Shown here: piece by piece, positions 36,901 to 48,813 of the stretch
Position numbering within the stretch: position 1 is the stretch's first letter
How the letters are laid out: the number at the start of each line of letters is the position of its first letter
Source: Apium graveolens
Lineage: Eukaryota; Streptophyta; Magnoliopsida; Apiales; Apiaceae
Direction of reading: 5' to 3'
NCBI RefSeq assembly: GCF_009905375.1
Contig: NC_133648.1
Span: forward strand, 22,127,884 to 22,191,883
DNA: 64,000 nt
The notes under the pieces: model-generated
Seen by the model: only the letters and a program-made list of their open reading frames with translations
What the model was told of the DNA's origin: nothing
Database searches by the model: none
Position numbers and translations under genes: made by a program

Positions 36901-37564
36901 TCCACTTAAAATCAATTTAAAAATGCAAAGACCCACAATTAAATTCACTTATCATTTTTAAAAAGTCTCTAAGACCTCTACGAAGATAACAGAACAAATC
37001 CCATGTTTTTATCCATCTCAGATGATTTTATAAAAATGCACGAAGGTTAAATAAACCCTTATGTAAATCACATAATTCCTTTAAAATTCACAGAAATTAA
37101 CACAGAACATATAATCATGCACACAGTCAAGCAATCACACGCATATAGTCACATAACGACTCAGGTCTGATCATAGAATCTATCCATCTTTAATCCTTAT
37201 TCCCTTTTTACGCGTACCGGGTCACGTTCAGCCTGACGGCCCGACGCTCAGCGTTTCGAATACGCTTCTCATTACCTTTGCCAATCAACACGTCTCTTAA
37301 GAAGAAATACTTCATTCATTTACTTCACATATAATTCACATTTTATATTATTTAATTTCCATATTAGGACGGGTTCCGTTCTACATGACGGCCCGAAACC
37401 ACAGCTTGACTTCTAAGCTGACTCTTTAAATTGGAACGTTTTTATCCACGCTCCTTAACTCTAGTATACAGATAAGACAAATAATCACCACTTAATCACA
37501 TAATCTCATTACATAACACATACTTTACTTTCTTAATTACGACGCAAAATTCTCGGTCGTTACA
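33910..37564 (-). mobile_element. B solo LTR, right part
   Basis: The main 3.66 kb of the B LTR, AT-rich and without coding domains. A short direct repeat (GGACTAGTCCCA.TAGCCTCTTAC) occurs twice at about 34024-34078. The GA-rich block at 36490-36635 corresponds to a CT-rich early transcript region on minus. Frames at 36375-36815 are low-complexity artefacts. Confidence 0.8.
36642..36651 (-). promoter_or_regulatory. TATA box of B (minus)
   Basis: TATATATA on minus, followed downstream on minus by a CT-rich block of over 100 bp, a common arrangement at the start of LTR transcripts. Confidence 0.5.
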
Positions 37565-37569
37565 TACGC
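37565..37569. repeat. Target duplication of B, right (TACGC)
   Basis: Partner of 19252-19256, and the original base order as judged from the intact D copy. Confidence 0.75.
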
Positions 37570-39270
37570 TTAATGTGAATTCTTTATGTGCTAAAGTGTT
37601 AATAGATTCGGGAGCAACTCAATCGTTTATTTCTCAAGATTTTGTTGCTAAGTTAAATTATCCGGTTGAGTATTTAAATGAAATAATGACTGTGGAATTA
37701 ACAAATCAAGAACGTATATATGTTAATCAAGTTTGTGGGAATTATGAGATTGAGATTTCTGGTAATAAGTTTTGTGTAGATTTGATACCATTTAAGCTAG
37801 GAGAGTTTGACGTTATCTTAGGAATGGATTGGTTATCTAAGCACGATGCCCAGATAGATTGTCAAAATAAGAAGGTAATGGTAAAAACACCAGACGAGAG
37901 GATAGTAACGTTTAAGGGTCAAAAGCAAGCAAAGAAGTTCTTAACAATGATTCAAGCTAAAAAGTTACTATGGCAAGGATGCGAGTATTTCATTGCTAAT
38001 GTGATTGATAGAAGTCAGGAGCCAGCAAAATTTGAAGATATTCCAGTAGTCAATGAATTTCCAGACGTGTTTCCCGATGAGTTACCAGGACTTCCTCCAG
38101 ACAGAGAAATTGAGTTTGCGATCGACTTAGAACCTGGAACGGAACCAGTATCCAAGGCCCCGTACAGAATGGCGCCCATTGAGATGAAGGAACTAGCAAA
38201 GCAATTGCAAGAGTTGTTAGAGAAAGGAGTAATCAGACCCAGTGTATCCCCGTGGGGTGCACCGCTACTATTTATCAAGAAGAAGTATGGAAGCATGAGA
38301 CTGTGCATGCTTACAATCAAGAACAAGTATTCGTTACCTAGAATTGATGATTTGTTTGACCAATTGAAAGGAGCCAAGTACTTCTCCAAGATCGATTTGA
38401 AATCGGGATATCATCAACTAAAGATTAAGCCAGAGGATATACCAAAGACAGCTTTTAGGACAAGGTATGGACATTATGAATTCTTAGTGATGTCTTTTGG
38501 ATTGACCAATGCCCCGACAGCATTTATGGACCTGATGAACAGAATTTCCAAGGGATACTTGGACAAGTTTGTTATTCTATTAATAGACGATATTTTGATT
38601 TATTCGAAGACAGAAGGGGATCATGCAGAACATTTGAGGACAATTTTGGAGATTTTGAGAAAGAAAAAGTTATACGCTAAATTTTCAAAGTGTGAGTTCT
38701 GGTTACAGGAAGTTCAGTTCTTAGGACACATAGTCAGTAATGAAGGGATCAAAGTCGACCCAACAAAGATTGAAGCAATTACAAATTGGCAGAGACCGAG
38801 AATACCGACAGAAATAAGAAGTTTCTTGGGATTAGCGGGATATTATCGCCTATTTGTTCAAAATTTCTCAAGGATTGCGACTCCATTGACGAAGCTTACA
38901 CTGAAGAATGAAAAGTTTATATGGAATGATAAATGTGAAGAAAGTTTTCAGGAATTGAAACAAAGATTAATTACAGCACCTGTTTTGTCGCTTCCAGATG
39001 ATCAAAGGAATTTTGTAATCTATAACAATGCTTCCCATAAAGGACTCAGATGTGTTTTGATGTAGCAGGATAAGGTTATTGCGTATGCGTCAAGGCAATT
39101 GAAACCACACGAACAAAAGTATCTTACTCATGACTTGGAGCTAGCAGCCATAGTATTCGCTTGAAGATTTGGAAATATTATCTATATGGAGAAAAATGCG
39201 AGATTTATACGGATCACAAAAGCTTGAAGTACATATTCACACAGAAGGAGCTTAATATGAGACAGAGAAG
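37570..39270 (+). pseudogene. A protease, reverse transcriptase, RNase H
   Basis: Continuation of A gag-pol after B. The frame 37575-39065 holds protease ([13 protein letters not shown], then [13 protein letters not shown]) and RT ([55 protein letters not shown]). An in-frame 21-bp deletion at about 38310 removes most of the [10 protein letters not shown] motif. RNase H begins at about 38995, but its first catalytic Asp is Asn ([10 protein letters not shown] has IYSDASHKG). TAG at 39063 replaces the CAG of D. A 1-bp deletion near 39162 and a 7-bp deletion near 39275 follow. Not functional. Confidence 0.88.
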
Positions 39271-40509
39271 ATGGTTATCAAGGATTACGACTGCATGATT
39301 AACTATCATCCCGGTAAAGCAAACATTATGGTGGACACGTTAAGTCAGACGGAAAAGTTGAATGTGTTATCAGTACCCGAAGAGATATACAAGGAATTTC
39401 GGAAACTAGAATTGGAGATTAGAGTTTATAATCCTGATGAAGCAAAAGTGTATAGTATGACTTTCTTGCCGGAGTTGTTAGAAAAGATAAGGAAGTGTCA
39501 AGAAGAGATAATGGATCATGACATAAATCATTTGGTAGGTAAGGAGTTGTGCACGCAAAAGGACGATCAAGGTATTCTTAGGTTTTCTTCTAGAATTTGG
39601 ATTCCACCAGTGACGGAGTTGAAGAATGAAATTTTGCAGGAAGCTCATAATTCAAGATATTCAATCCATCCAGGAAGTACCAAGATGTACAGAGATTTAA
39701 AGGAAAATTATTGGTGGCCAGATATGAAGAGGGAGATTACGGAATGGGTTAGCAGATGTTATACATGTCAGAGAGTTAAAGCAGAGCATCAGAGACCAAG
39801 TGGATTGTTGCATCTATTGGAGATTCCAGAGTGGAAGTGGGAACATATTACCATGGATTTCATAGTCAGATTACCAAGGATGAAAGCCAATCATGATGCC
39901 ATTTGGTTTATAGTGGATAGACTTACCAAGTCAGCTCATTTTCTGCCTATAAATGAAAGATTTTCACTAGATAAGTTAGTCCATATGTACCTGAAAGAGA
40001 TCGTAATTCGTCATGGAGTTCTTGTGTCTATCGTATCCGATCGAGATCCAAGATTTAATTCAAGATTTTGGAAGAGTTTTCAAGAATGTTTGGGAACGAG
40101 ACTGAATATGAGCACAGCTTACCATCCACAGATGAACGGCCAGAGTGAAAGAACAATCCAGATAATCGAAGACATGTTACGTGTTTGTGCTATTGATTTC
40201 AAAGGAAGTTGGGACGAGCATTTACCTTTGGTAGAATTTGCTTACAACAACAGTTATTACGCCAATATTGGGATGCCACCCTATAAAGCTCTTTATGGAC
40301 GCAAATGTCGATCTCCTGTATATTGGGATGAAGTAGGAGAATGCAAAATACTTGGACCTGAATTAGTGCAACAAATGAAGGAAGTTGTTAAAGTTATCCA
40401 GAAGAGATTGATAGCAGCACAAGACCGTCAAAGGAAGTATGCAGATCAATCAAGGAAAGATATGGAATTGAAAGAAGGACATCTGATATTACTGAAAGTA
40501 TCTTCGTGA
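39271..40509 (+). pseudogene. A RNase H end and integrase
   Basis: Frame of 412 codons: end of RNase H (YHPGKANIMVDTLS), integrase zinc domain (H at [10 protein letters not shown] at RCYTCQRVK) and catalytic core with all three acidic residues (MDFIVRLP, VSDRDPRFNS, NGQSERTIQ), followed by the GKxG-type C-terminal part. TGA at 40507 replaces the Trp codon expected in the VSPWKG motif (TGG to TGA) and cuts it from the chromodomain. The core looks intact, but it could only be made as part of a broken polyprotein. Confidence 0.85.
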
Positions 40510-40893
40510 AAAGGATTGACAAGATTCGGAAAGAAAGGAAAACCGATCCCTAGATATGTCGGACCTTTTGAGATTCTAAAGCGTGTTGGCAAAGTAGCTT
40601 ACGAGTTGGTATTACCCCCGCAGATGGAGTACATTCACAATGTTTTTCACATATCGATGCTTAAGAAGTATAATCCAGACTCCAGGCATGTAATTGAATA
40701 CGAGCCAATAGAGCTTCAAGCAGATTTGTCATATGTAGAGAGTCCAATAGAGATTCTAGAGGGAAGAGAGAAAGTGTTAAGAAATAAAGTGGTAAAGTTA
40801 GTAAGAGTATTATGGAGAAACCCAAAGGTTGAAGAGTCAACCTGGGAGTTAGAAAGTGACATGAGAGAAAAGTATCCTAATTTGTTTTCTTAG
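40510..40893 (+). pseudogene. A integrase tail with chromodomain
   Basis: In the same frame as the integrase after the TGA: RFGKKGKPIPRYVGPFEILK, then YELVLPP and VFHISMLKKY. The chromodomain (VLRNKVVKLVRVLWRNPKVE, ESTWELESDM, ending YPNLFS) comes last, with TAG at 40891. This terminal position marks plant chromoviruses, and the long LTRs favour the Tekay/Del clade. Confidence 0.85.
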
Positions 40894-40914
40894 GAGATTC
40901 TGAGGACAGAATCC

Positions 40915-40931
40915 TTTTAAGGGGGGAAGGA
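40915..40931 (+). other. A polypurine tract
   Basis: TTTTAAGGGGGGAAGGA immediately before the 3' LTR. Confidence 0.88.
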
Positions 40932-43900
40932 TGTAATATCTGGGATATATCGTGTAATTATTTTTGCTAATAAATAAATATTTTGCATGTCCAGTATTTA
41001 TTCTGTGAATTAATTGTTAAGTGGTATATGTATTTGGATGTTTAAAAATAATATAAATTGAGTATTTTAATTTTTATATGTCCAAAATAAAAATATATAT
41101 AATTGTCATATCTTCCTATTTATTTTTATGTTAATTTATGATTTTATTGGAAATATATGGATTTTATAAATTCTTTTTCTGAGTAATTATAAACTATTTT
41201 ATACAATCGGGAACCAGCCGACGTCATTCGTTTTTACATTTTTATAACCTGAAACTCTTCCGAGAACTCCTTCCTAACCGAATTGCAATATTCCGAGCAT
41301 TTTCCATGTTTCGACTTTTTTGATCCGGCATACGGTTTGTCCTATGCGAGTCCCGACGCAATATTTTCGATACATTATTCGTTACGGTAAATCAATAAAA
41401 CTCGTATTTTCGATAAACATGATCTTTTTATTAAACTATTACAATTATCACCTCATTATACGTGTAATCAGGCGCTGACACCAAGACCGCAGTACAAATT
41501 GTACTGATTTGGATAATTATCCCGAAAACCGGTACCGTTTGGATCTGTTTTTATAAATAAACGTACTATTTTATATCTGGAACGATCCAACGGGATACTA
41601 ATTTTCCGTAAATATAAATAGCCAGTACAATATCTATTTCTGGTACAGATAATCAAAAAAACACAGTAAAAATCCTGTAAAATCCAGAGAAAACCCTAAA
41701 TTAAATTATGTTTTTCAAAATCAAACCCAAATTCGGAGGCGTTACTGGTCACAGATTTTGACGCTCTTATACTCAAATCGAAGCTCTGGAAATCAAGAAT
41801 CACAATCTTTCATCAAAACATACCCAGAAACATCAGGTGATTTTATAATTAATTGTTTTAATTTGAATTTATTGATATTCAAATCAGGATTTTTCGTTCG
41901 AGTAGTTGTTTGTATGATTTTATGCTTGCGTGTTGAAGATCTTTTCTTCCTGATCATTTTGGTATATTATATGACCGATTTGGAGTTCAATAACATATAG
42001 AAATTGTTGTTTAATTATCGAATAGTAAAATTAGGGTTTATAACCGTTTGAATGTTTTCAATTGGATTTGGGAATTTCTGTTCTAGGGGTTATCAGTCGA
42101 ATTGGTTGGTATGTTTGTGTTGTAAAATTTGCAATTGAACCATGTATAGTACATCAACAAACGATTCCTGGAAGTCAAGTAATCGAGCTCGCCGTGTTTT
42201 GTTGAGTTCGCCGGAGTTCATATCGATTTTGACTGGAGTTTGTTCTAGAGTTGTTGTTCGTGATTGATTTGTGTATGTTTGTGTTCCTATAATGATTTAG
42301 AATCGTTTTACATCAAAAGCCCTAAAATATGAAATTGTTTTGAACCCCAATTGAGGTCACCGGAATTCAGGAAGGGTCACCGGATTCTGGGTTCGTCCGG
42401 CGGTTTATCCCGACCCGGGGATCCGGTTTCTTGACCCGTTTTATTATTAAAAACCCGGTTTTGATCCAAATTAATCCTAAACCAAAGTTGTTTTTAGCAT
42501 TTTTACAAATTAGTACCTGAAAGTTTCCAGAACTTTCAGGAATTTGATTTCTGTTTAAAATCTTTTAAAAATTGGATTTCATTTTTAAAATCATTTTAAA
42601 AACTGTTTTTAATTTCCAAAAATTCCGAAAATAATTATTTTAATTCTAAAATTCATTTTTAATTCAAAAAAAATCCAAATTATTTATTGAATTAATTTTA
42701 ATTAATAATTAATTAACTGATTGGTTAATTAATTTAAATATTAACTTGATGAATTAGTTTAATTATTTATTAATTGATTTTAATTAATTATTTAATTTGA
42801 TTTAATTATTTAAAACTGATTTAAGAAATTCTAAAAAATAGTTTCGAGCTTTAAAATTTTATTTTAAAATATATTCAAGGCTCGATAATTATTATTAAAT
42901 GATTTTAAGTTTGAATTGAGCATTCGAACCCTATTATTTAATTATAAAATAATTCGGAGACCCGTTTTAATTCCAAAAAATATTTTAAAAATCATATTAA
43001 ATACCCGAAAACCAGTTTATGACCCGAGACTCCTTTATAAATGATATATCATTGATTGTTTGACGTGTTAAGTGTTATATGTGACTTGTTGATTGACTTT
43101 CGGTCTATATGTTCGGTGTTTACTTTTTTATAGCATAACTTTCAATCCGTTAGTCGGATTTGGGTAAAATGAAGGGTAGATAGAAGTGTATACCGAATAG
43201 AATCGTATGAGTTGAGTATTGATAGATGCTTATGATATGTGAGCAGAAGGGGCAAGGCATAGGAGAGGGAAGCAGATAGTCGAGGAGTAGACGGTTGTGA
43301 TTGAAAGTTAGTGAAGTATAGTAAGCTAGTACCAGGCAAGTGTTCTGAACTTTCTCGAGATATATTGTAGTTGATTGACGGTCCTGTTTTATATTGCAAG
43401 TGCTTTGAAGCACTGAACCCTAAACCTTGATTCCAGTTGTTGATCTTTGATCCGTAAACCTTATTCTTTCTGAACAATTGATTGTTGAAAACCCGAGTAC
43501 AGACCACAGATATACAATACTACTCCACAAATACATACAAACTAAATACCAACCACTGAATCAAATGACTTACATATTCAAACCATTGTACCCTATGCTT
43601 TAAAGAAAAACCAAATCCTTGTAACCTTGAAATGTTGATTCCTTTGTTATCCAATTATTTCATTACCTAATAGCCATTCTTTGAAATTGCCATACTGTTC
43701 CTTTGTGAAGATTGAAACCATCTCGTTATTGAACATCCAATGTTGCTTATGATTCTGTTTATTGCTTTACATTAATTATTCTGTTATTATGTTAGAATTG
43801 GATTGTTTTATAAAATTTTGGACCAAATTCGTGGTCAGAACAGATTGGTGGTCAAGTTAGGCCAATGTGTGCCTTGGATCCAGTAATTAGAGCAGAGATG

Positions 43901-44465
43901 TGTGCCTTGCTCGGGGTTAGTGCATGACTGATCAGCAGCCTAACCTTGGTTTTTTAAATGAAAATATAATATCCAATTCTAAATCATTAATCATTTTTGA
44001 CTTAACACCTTAACCCTTTTCACTTGATGATCATTATTCTCAGTCTTGTCATTGTGACTTGCTGAGCTAGTTAGCTCATTTGTGCGATGTTGTTTATGTT
44101 CTTTTCCAGTTAAGAAGGAACCGATTGGTAGCGAGGATCCCTAATCCAGGGCGAGAGCTAGGGGTCCAGGTTGATCGAGTTAAGCTAGCTGATGGATTTT
44201 GAGATAGTTTAAGTTTGTAAAAGTTTGTATTAATGTTTAATATTCAGTCTAATTTTGAATAGTTGGGATTTGGACGTTGTAATATAAGTGTGTGTGTGTG
44301 TGGCTTGTGTACATACTTTAACCTGTTGCGGTCCATGGTAGTTGGTAAGTAGAGTCACTACATATATTATTATTATTATCTTTATTATTGTTATAAGCAG
44401 GTTATAAATAAGGTGTGTGTGTGTGTGATCCCCAAACTTCTGACCCGGGTTTGGAGGGTGCCAGA
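40932..44465 (+). mobile_element. A 3' LTR
   Basis: A 3534-bp copy of 13375-16868. It starts TGTAATATCTGGG; its end reads GTGCCAGA, where the 5' copy has GTGCCACA, so the terminal CA has mutated. The ATCTA target copy follows. TATA at 41623. The frames at 43142-43507 and 44230-44496 are chance. Confidence 0.92.
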
Positions 44466-44470
44466 ATCTA
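44466..44470. repeat. Target duplication of A, right (ATCTA)
   Basis: Partner of 13370-13374; T gag continues after it in frame. Confidence 0.85.
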
Positions 44471-44999
44471 AAATCGACCCTGGGTCCAGTAGGCAAGCCA
44501 AGGAGCCTAGAAAGGAGCCATATTGGACACCCTCAACAGAACCAGGGAGGAAATACCGAAAGAGATCAAAGGCAAGCCATTCTACTACCCCTCGTAGTCC
44601 ATGCAGACTCCCCCGGAAAGTCGGCCTTACAATAGACAATGCGATTATCGTGAAATGCATGGGCACAAAATAGAGAATTGTCTATCTCTTAAATACTTCA
44701 TCGAAGACCAAATCAAGAAGGGTAACCTAAATCAGTATGTCTCCCGGGATACCAATCAGAAAGAAGAAAGGCCAAGGAGAGGAAAAAATATAGTGAATGT
44801 GGTCCTAGGAGGTTCTCACTCGCCTCCTCGGAGCCCGGACTCAGGTGAAGAGATATTTTCTATCCAATCCTACCCGGAGATGGTCATTTCATTCAGCAGC
44901 AAGGATTATGAAGGGGTTAATCCGAATCATAATGAAGCTTTGGTAGTGACACTTGATATTTTTGATAATGAGGTGAGAAGGATGCTGATAGACAATTGA
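44471..44999 (+). pseudogene. T gag C-terminus
   Basis: Continuation of T gag (frames 44413-44673 and then 44601-44999, one frameshift). CDYREMHGHKIENC is a Tat-type zinc-binding motif, followed by LKYFIEDQIKKGNL and the lead-in to protease (ALVVTLDIFDNEVRRMLIDN). The TGA at 44997 falls exactly in the protease active site. Confidence 0.78.
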
Positions 45000-45249
45000 T
45001 TTTCAGTAAACATACTCTTCAAACATACTATGGACCAGATGAAACTAGGGAGTGTGCGCTCAAATAAATGCCGGGGGGATCCCCTCTATGGGTTTGGGAA
45101 TAACTTGGTCCCGATCCATGGAACCTTATACCTGCCAGTGATATTTGGATCAGCTCCAAACCAAGTTACCCATGTGATAAAATTCTATGTGGTCAACACT
45201 CCCTCATCCTACAACGGAATTATCGGTCGCTCAGCTCTAACCAGGATAT
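44990..45249 (+). pseudogene. T protease
   Basis: Active site reads LIDN, stop, FSVNILF, where Tat elements normally have a D-T/S-G-S-S type site. The rest of the domain is clear: PLYGFGNNLVPIHGTLYLPV, VIKFYVVNTPSSYNGIIGRS. This wording of the protease flap region is characteristic of the Tat lineage. Inactive. Confidence 0.78.
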
Positions 45250-45766
45250 AAGCAATCACCTCAAAATCGAATTCCCGACCCCAACGGGGATAGGAGAAGT
45301 TAAAGGAGACTATGAGTTCACTGAAAGATGTTATAGCCCTAGTCATGGACGAAACTCACCAAGACAACAAGGGGAAGGAACAGTACTTCGAAAGCAGCAA
45401 AGCATTAAGAAACATCGCCCCCACTTAACGGATGTTGTAAGAAGAGAAGTACAAGTTATAGAGTCCTACCTGGATCCAAAAGCAACCAAGCCAGGTTCGG
45501 AAGAGCCAAAAAGCAACCAAGTTATAGTAGGGATTGAAGTGAACCCATGTATCACCCAGAGCACCCCGCTATGCAAGCAACCAACCCTGAAATAAACGAA
45601 GTAAGGGAAAGCAACCAAGAAAAGATGACAGCCCAGGGTCAAATCTATATGAAGAAGAATACTGAAGCCCGGATCCAGCAATTAGTATCAAACTAGGATC
45701 AAGCCAAGATCGAGGCTGCAATAGAAACAGAAATAATTCTGATTGATGAAAGCAATCCTTCTAGGA
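45250..45766 (+). other. T protease-RT linker, degenerate
   Basis: About 500 bp with stops in every frame, in the position of the linker between protease and RT. I recognise no domain. Confidence 0.5.
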
Positions 45767-46740
45767 AGGTAAAAATAGGATCCGGACTTGGAACTACCTT
45801 CAGAGAAGACCTGGTTTCATTACTCCGAAGGTACTCTGATATATTTTCCTGGAGCCCAAGAGACATGCCTGGGTTGGACGAATCCATAGCAATGCATATC
45901 TTGGATGTCAACCTAGAGAGGAAACCAGTTAAGCAAAAAAGAAGGAATTTTGCCCCAGAGAGGCAGAAAGCAATATATGAAGAGGTCAAGAAACTACTTA
46001 AAGCTGGGATCATTTGTGAAGTTAAGTACCCGGAATGGCTGGAAATTGTAGTCATGGTAAATAAGGCAAACGGGAAATGGAGAATGTGCATCGATTATAT
46101 CGACGTGAATAGTACATGCCCCAAGGACCCTTACCCCTGCCAAATATTGATTAATTAATAGACGCCACACTCGAGCACGTCATGCTAAGTTTCATGGACG
46201 CCTTCTCAGGGTACAACCAGATCAATATGGACTCGAATGATATCTAGAAGACAGCGTTCATCACCCACATGAAAGTGTATGCCTATGTCATGCTGCCCTT
46301 CGGATTGACGAATGTAAGCTCAACCTACCAGAGAGCAATGAATAAAATCTTCAAGACCCGGCTTGGAAGAAACCTAGAATCCTACGTCAATGACATGATT
46401 GCAAAGTCCACAAGCATCACAGGCCACATCGAAGATCTAAAAGAATGCTTTGATAATTTAAGGAAATACTCACTAAAGCTGAACCCGGAAAAATGCACAT
46501 TTGAAGTGGGGGCATGAAAATTTATATGATTCATGATCAGCAACTGGGGAATTGAAGCCCACCCAAATAAGATAAAAGCAATCCAGGAGATGAAGCCTCC
46601 TAGGACCAAGAAGGATGTTCAGAAACTAGCAGGGTCCCTGGCAGCACTAAGAAGATTCATCTCAAAGCTAGCTGAGGGATGCCTACATTTTTTTGACCTA
46701 TTGAAAGGAGCAACCAATAAGAGGGAAGTCAATTAGAACC
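45767..46740 (+). pseudogene. T reverse transcriptase
   Basis: RT in several frames: LLRRYSDIFSWSPRDMPGLD, KQKRRNFAPERQKAIYEEVK, WRMCIDYIDVNSTCPKDPYP, then a break at 46150-46268, then VMLPFGLTNVSSTYQRAMNK. The catalytic box reads SYVNDMIAKS: the first Asp of YVDD is Asn. The thumb follows at 46533-46736 (HPNKIKAIQEMKPPRTKKDV, AALRRFISKLAEG). Wording and order are typical of Tat elements. Confidence 0.8.
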
Positions 46741-47193
46741 CGAAATGACAAAGCACTTTTGAAGAAATGAAAAAGGTATCTCTCCCAGCCACCAATCTTA
46801 ACCAAAGCCCAACACGGGGAGCCTCTATTCCTCTACTTATCAGCTGGGGCCCTGGCAGTTGGAGCAGCACTGATCAGGGAAGAGAATGGAAAATAACAAC
46901 CAGTTTACTATGTAAGCCAAGTACTAAAAGAAGCGGAGACCCGATACCCAAGTCTAGAAAAGTTTGCTTTGGCCTTAGTCACAGCATCCAGAAAGCTCAT
47001 ACATGACTTCCAAATAAGGGAGATCCGGATTGTGACTAATCAACCCTTAAGGAAAATGATACACAAGCCAGACGTCTCAGGAAGGCTGGTAAACTGGGAA
47101 GTTGAGCTAAGTCAATTCAACTTGAGATTCATCCCAAGAACAGTTATCAAAGCCCAGGCACTGGCTCACTTCATCATAGAGTGCAATATCATA
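46741..47193 (+). pseudogene. T RNase H (gypsy type)
   Basis: Frame-shifted RNase H: an LYLSAGALAVGAALI-type start near 46830, then ALVTASRKLIHDFQIREIRI (46969 frame), PDVSGRLVNWEVELSQFNLR and KAQALAHFIIEC at the end. Followed by a degraded gap. Confidence 0.75.
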
Positions 47194-47478
47194 TAGTGCA
47201 ACTTCAAGGAAGATGAGCCTAGGCCCATGAGCATTGACCCAGAGAGTAATAATGATTATAAGGATTGAAGCTTGCCAAGACCATAAGGATCCAGAACCTT
47301 AACATCTAACAGTGACTCCCAGATTGTAATAAAGCAAAAAACCGGCGAGTACATAGCCAAGGATCCAGTTTTAGCCAAATACTAGGATCTAGTCCAAACC
47401 TACCTTGCCTTAATACCACGAAGTCAAGTCCTCCAAATCTGCCGGGAAGAGAATTCGGAGGCTGATACCCTGTCCAAG
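47194..47478 (+). pseudogene. T second RNase H-like domain, truncated
   Basis: NSDSQIVIKQKTGEYIAKDP, LAKY, stop, DLVQTYLALIPRS and REENSEADTLSKLVQ match the C-terminal half of the extra, archaeal-like RNase H that Tat-lineage elements carry between RNase H and integrase. The N-terminal half is missing, replaced by ~110 bp of unrelated-looking sequence. It supports the Tat assignment of T. Confidence 0.65.
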
Positions 47479-48813
47479 TTGGTTCAGAATTCATCAGACC
47501 TAGATTACTCTATCTACTTTGAGGAATTACAAAAGTCAAGTATAGAATCTAAAAAGGTCATGGAGATAGACAACAACCTGAACGGGATGACTCCTTTCAT
47601 CAACTACCTGGAAAAAGGAGAAATCCCAGAAGATAAAGGGAAGGCTCAAAGATTAAAAGCTAAGGAAGCAAAGTTCTTCCTTGTAGAAGGAATACTCTAT
47701 CTCCGGACCTTCTCCTCACCGATCCTCAAATGCGTTGGCCCAGAAGAAGCAGAGTATTGTTTAATGGAAGTCCATGAAGGGATATGCGAAGATCATATGT
47801 CTGCGAAGGCCCTGGCTCATAAGATAGTAAGGTAAGGTTACTACTGGCCAACAATCCATAAAGATGCAAGCGATTTTGTGAATAAATGCAAACAATGCTA
47901 GATGTTCAGCAACATATCCAGGATAAGCCCAGTCCTATCCTCATCAGTCCTATCTCCAATTCTTTTCACTATTTGTGGGATAAATATCATGGGACCCTTC
48001 CCCCGGGCCAGAGGAGACCTAAGATACCTACTAGTCTCAATCGACTATATGACTAAGTGGGTGAAAGCAAAGGCAATGAGAACCATAAACCAGCAAGATT
48101 GCATAAACTTCATAGATAATATCTTGATGAGGTTCGGAATCCCATGAGTCCTAGTATCGGATAATGAGCGATAGTTTGTTGGATCAGAGTTTGAATCTTA
48201 CCTCCAAGAGTGGGGTATCAAGCATAGAAAATAATCAGTAGCCTACCCTCAAGGCTATGGACAAGTGGAAGTAACAAACTGGATCCTTCTCCGGGGCATC
48301 GAGAAGAGGCTTAGAGAAATTAAAAGCAAGTGGCCAGAAGAATTTCTTAATGTGTTACGGGCCTACAGAACATGCCCCTATACAAGCACGAGAGAAACAC
48401 CATTCAAGCTAGCTTACAGAATAGAAGCAATGCTACCCATCGAACTAGGATCCCCCTCATACTGAGCAATAAACTTTAATGAAATAGCCAATGAGGAGGG
48501 GCTCAGAACAAATATTGAGCTCATTGACGAGGTCCGGGATCAGGCAATAGTAAGGATGGAAAAATATAAGGAGAAAACTAAGGAACACTTCAGCAAGAAG
48601 TCCAGGGTCAAAAAATTTTAAGTTGGAGACCTGGTATTTCGAGACACAGAAGCCTCAGATCCCACCAATACTGGAAAGTTGAAGCCCAAGTGAGAAGGAC
48701 CTTACAAAATCAAAGAGGTATTAAGGCCAGGGAACTACAAGTTGATGAACATGGATGAATCCGAGATCCCGAACACCTGGCATGGACTCAGGCTCAGAAA
48801 ATTCTATCAGTAG
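47479..48813 (+). pseudogene. T integrase
   Basis: Integrase with several stops. Zinc domain (HEGICEDHMSAKALAHKIVR, then YYWPTIH and CKQC near 47840-47900), catalytic core (GINIMGPFPRARGDLRYLLV, where the first Asp of the usual VDILGPFP is Asn; VLVSDN; GQVEVTN with Glu kept), then KSKWPEEFLNVLRAYRTCPY and RETPFKLAYRIEAMLP. The C-terminus continues in frame through stops to GLRLRKFYQ and TAG at 48811. Inactive. Confidence 0.82.

Larger units (their letters stand above)
19257..37564 (-). mobile_element. B: solo LTR, interrupted by C
   Basis: After removal of C (20093-33904) and one C target copy, this is a single block of about 4.49 kb. It starts TGTGACGACC and ends GGTCGTTACA, with a 5-bp target duplication and no primer site, polypurine tract or coding domain. 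On the minus strand it starts TGTAACGACCGAGAA and ends GGTCGTCACA, the layout of a Tekay-type LTR, and carries a TATA box on that strand. I read it as a solo LTR left by recombination between the two LTRs of a former element. Visible parts: 19257-20092 and 33905-37564. Confidence 0.8.
13375..44465 (+). mobile_element. Element A: Tekay-like Ty3/gypsy, interrupted by B and C
   Basis: Complete element on + with two ~3.5 kb LTRs (13375-16868, 40932-44465), tRNA-iMet primer site, leader ORF, gag, pro-RT-RNase H-integrase, chromodomain, polypurine tract and ATCTA target duplication. The 18.3 kb between 19257 and 37564 belongs to later insertions B and C. Without them A is about 12.8 kb. It is inserted in T gag. 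Its coding frame is broken by at least four stops or frameshifts, so it is no longer autonomous. D is a close relative. Confidence 0.92.
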
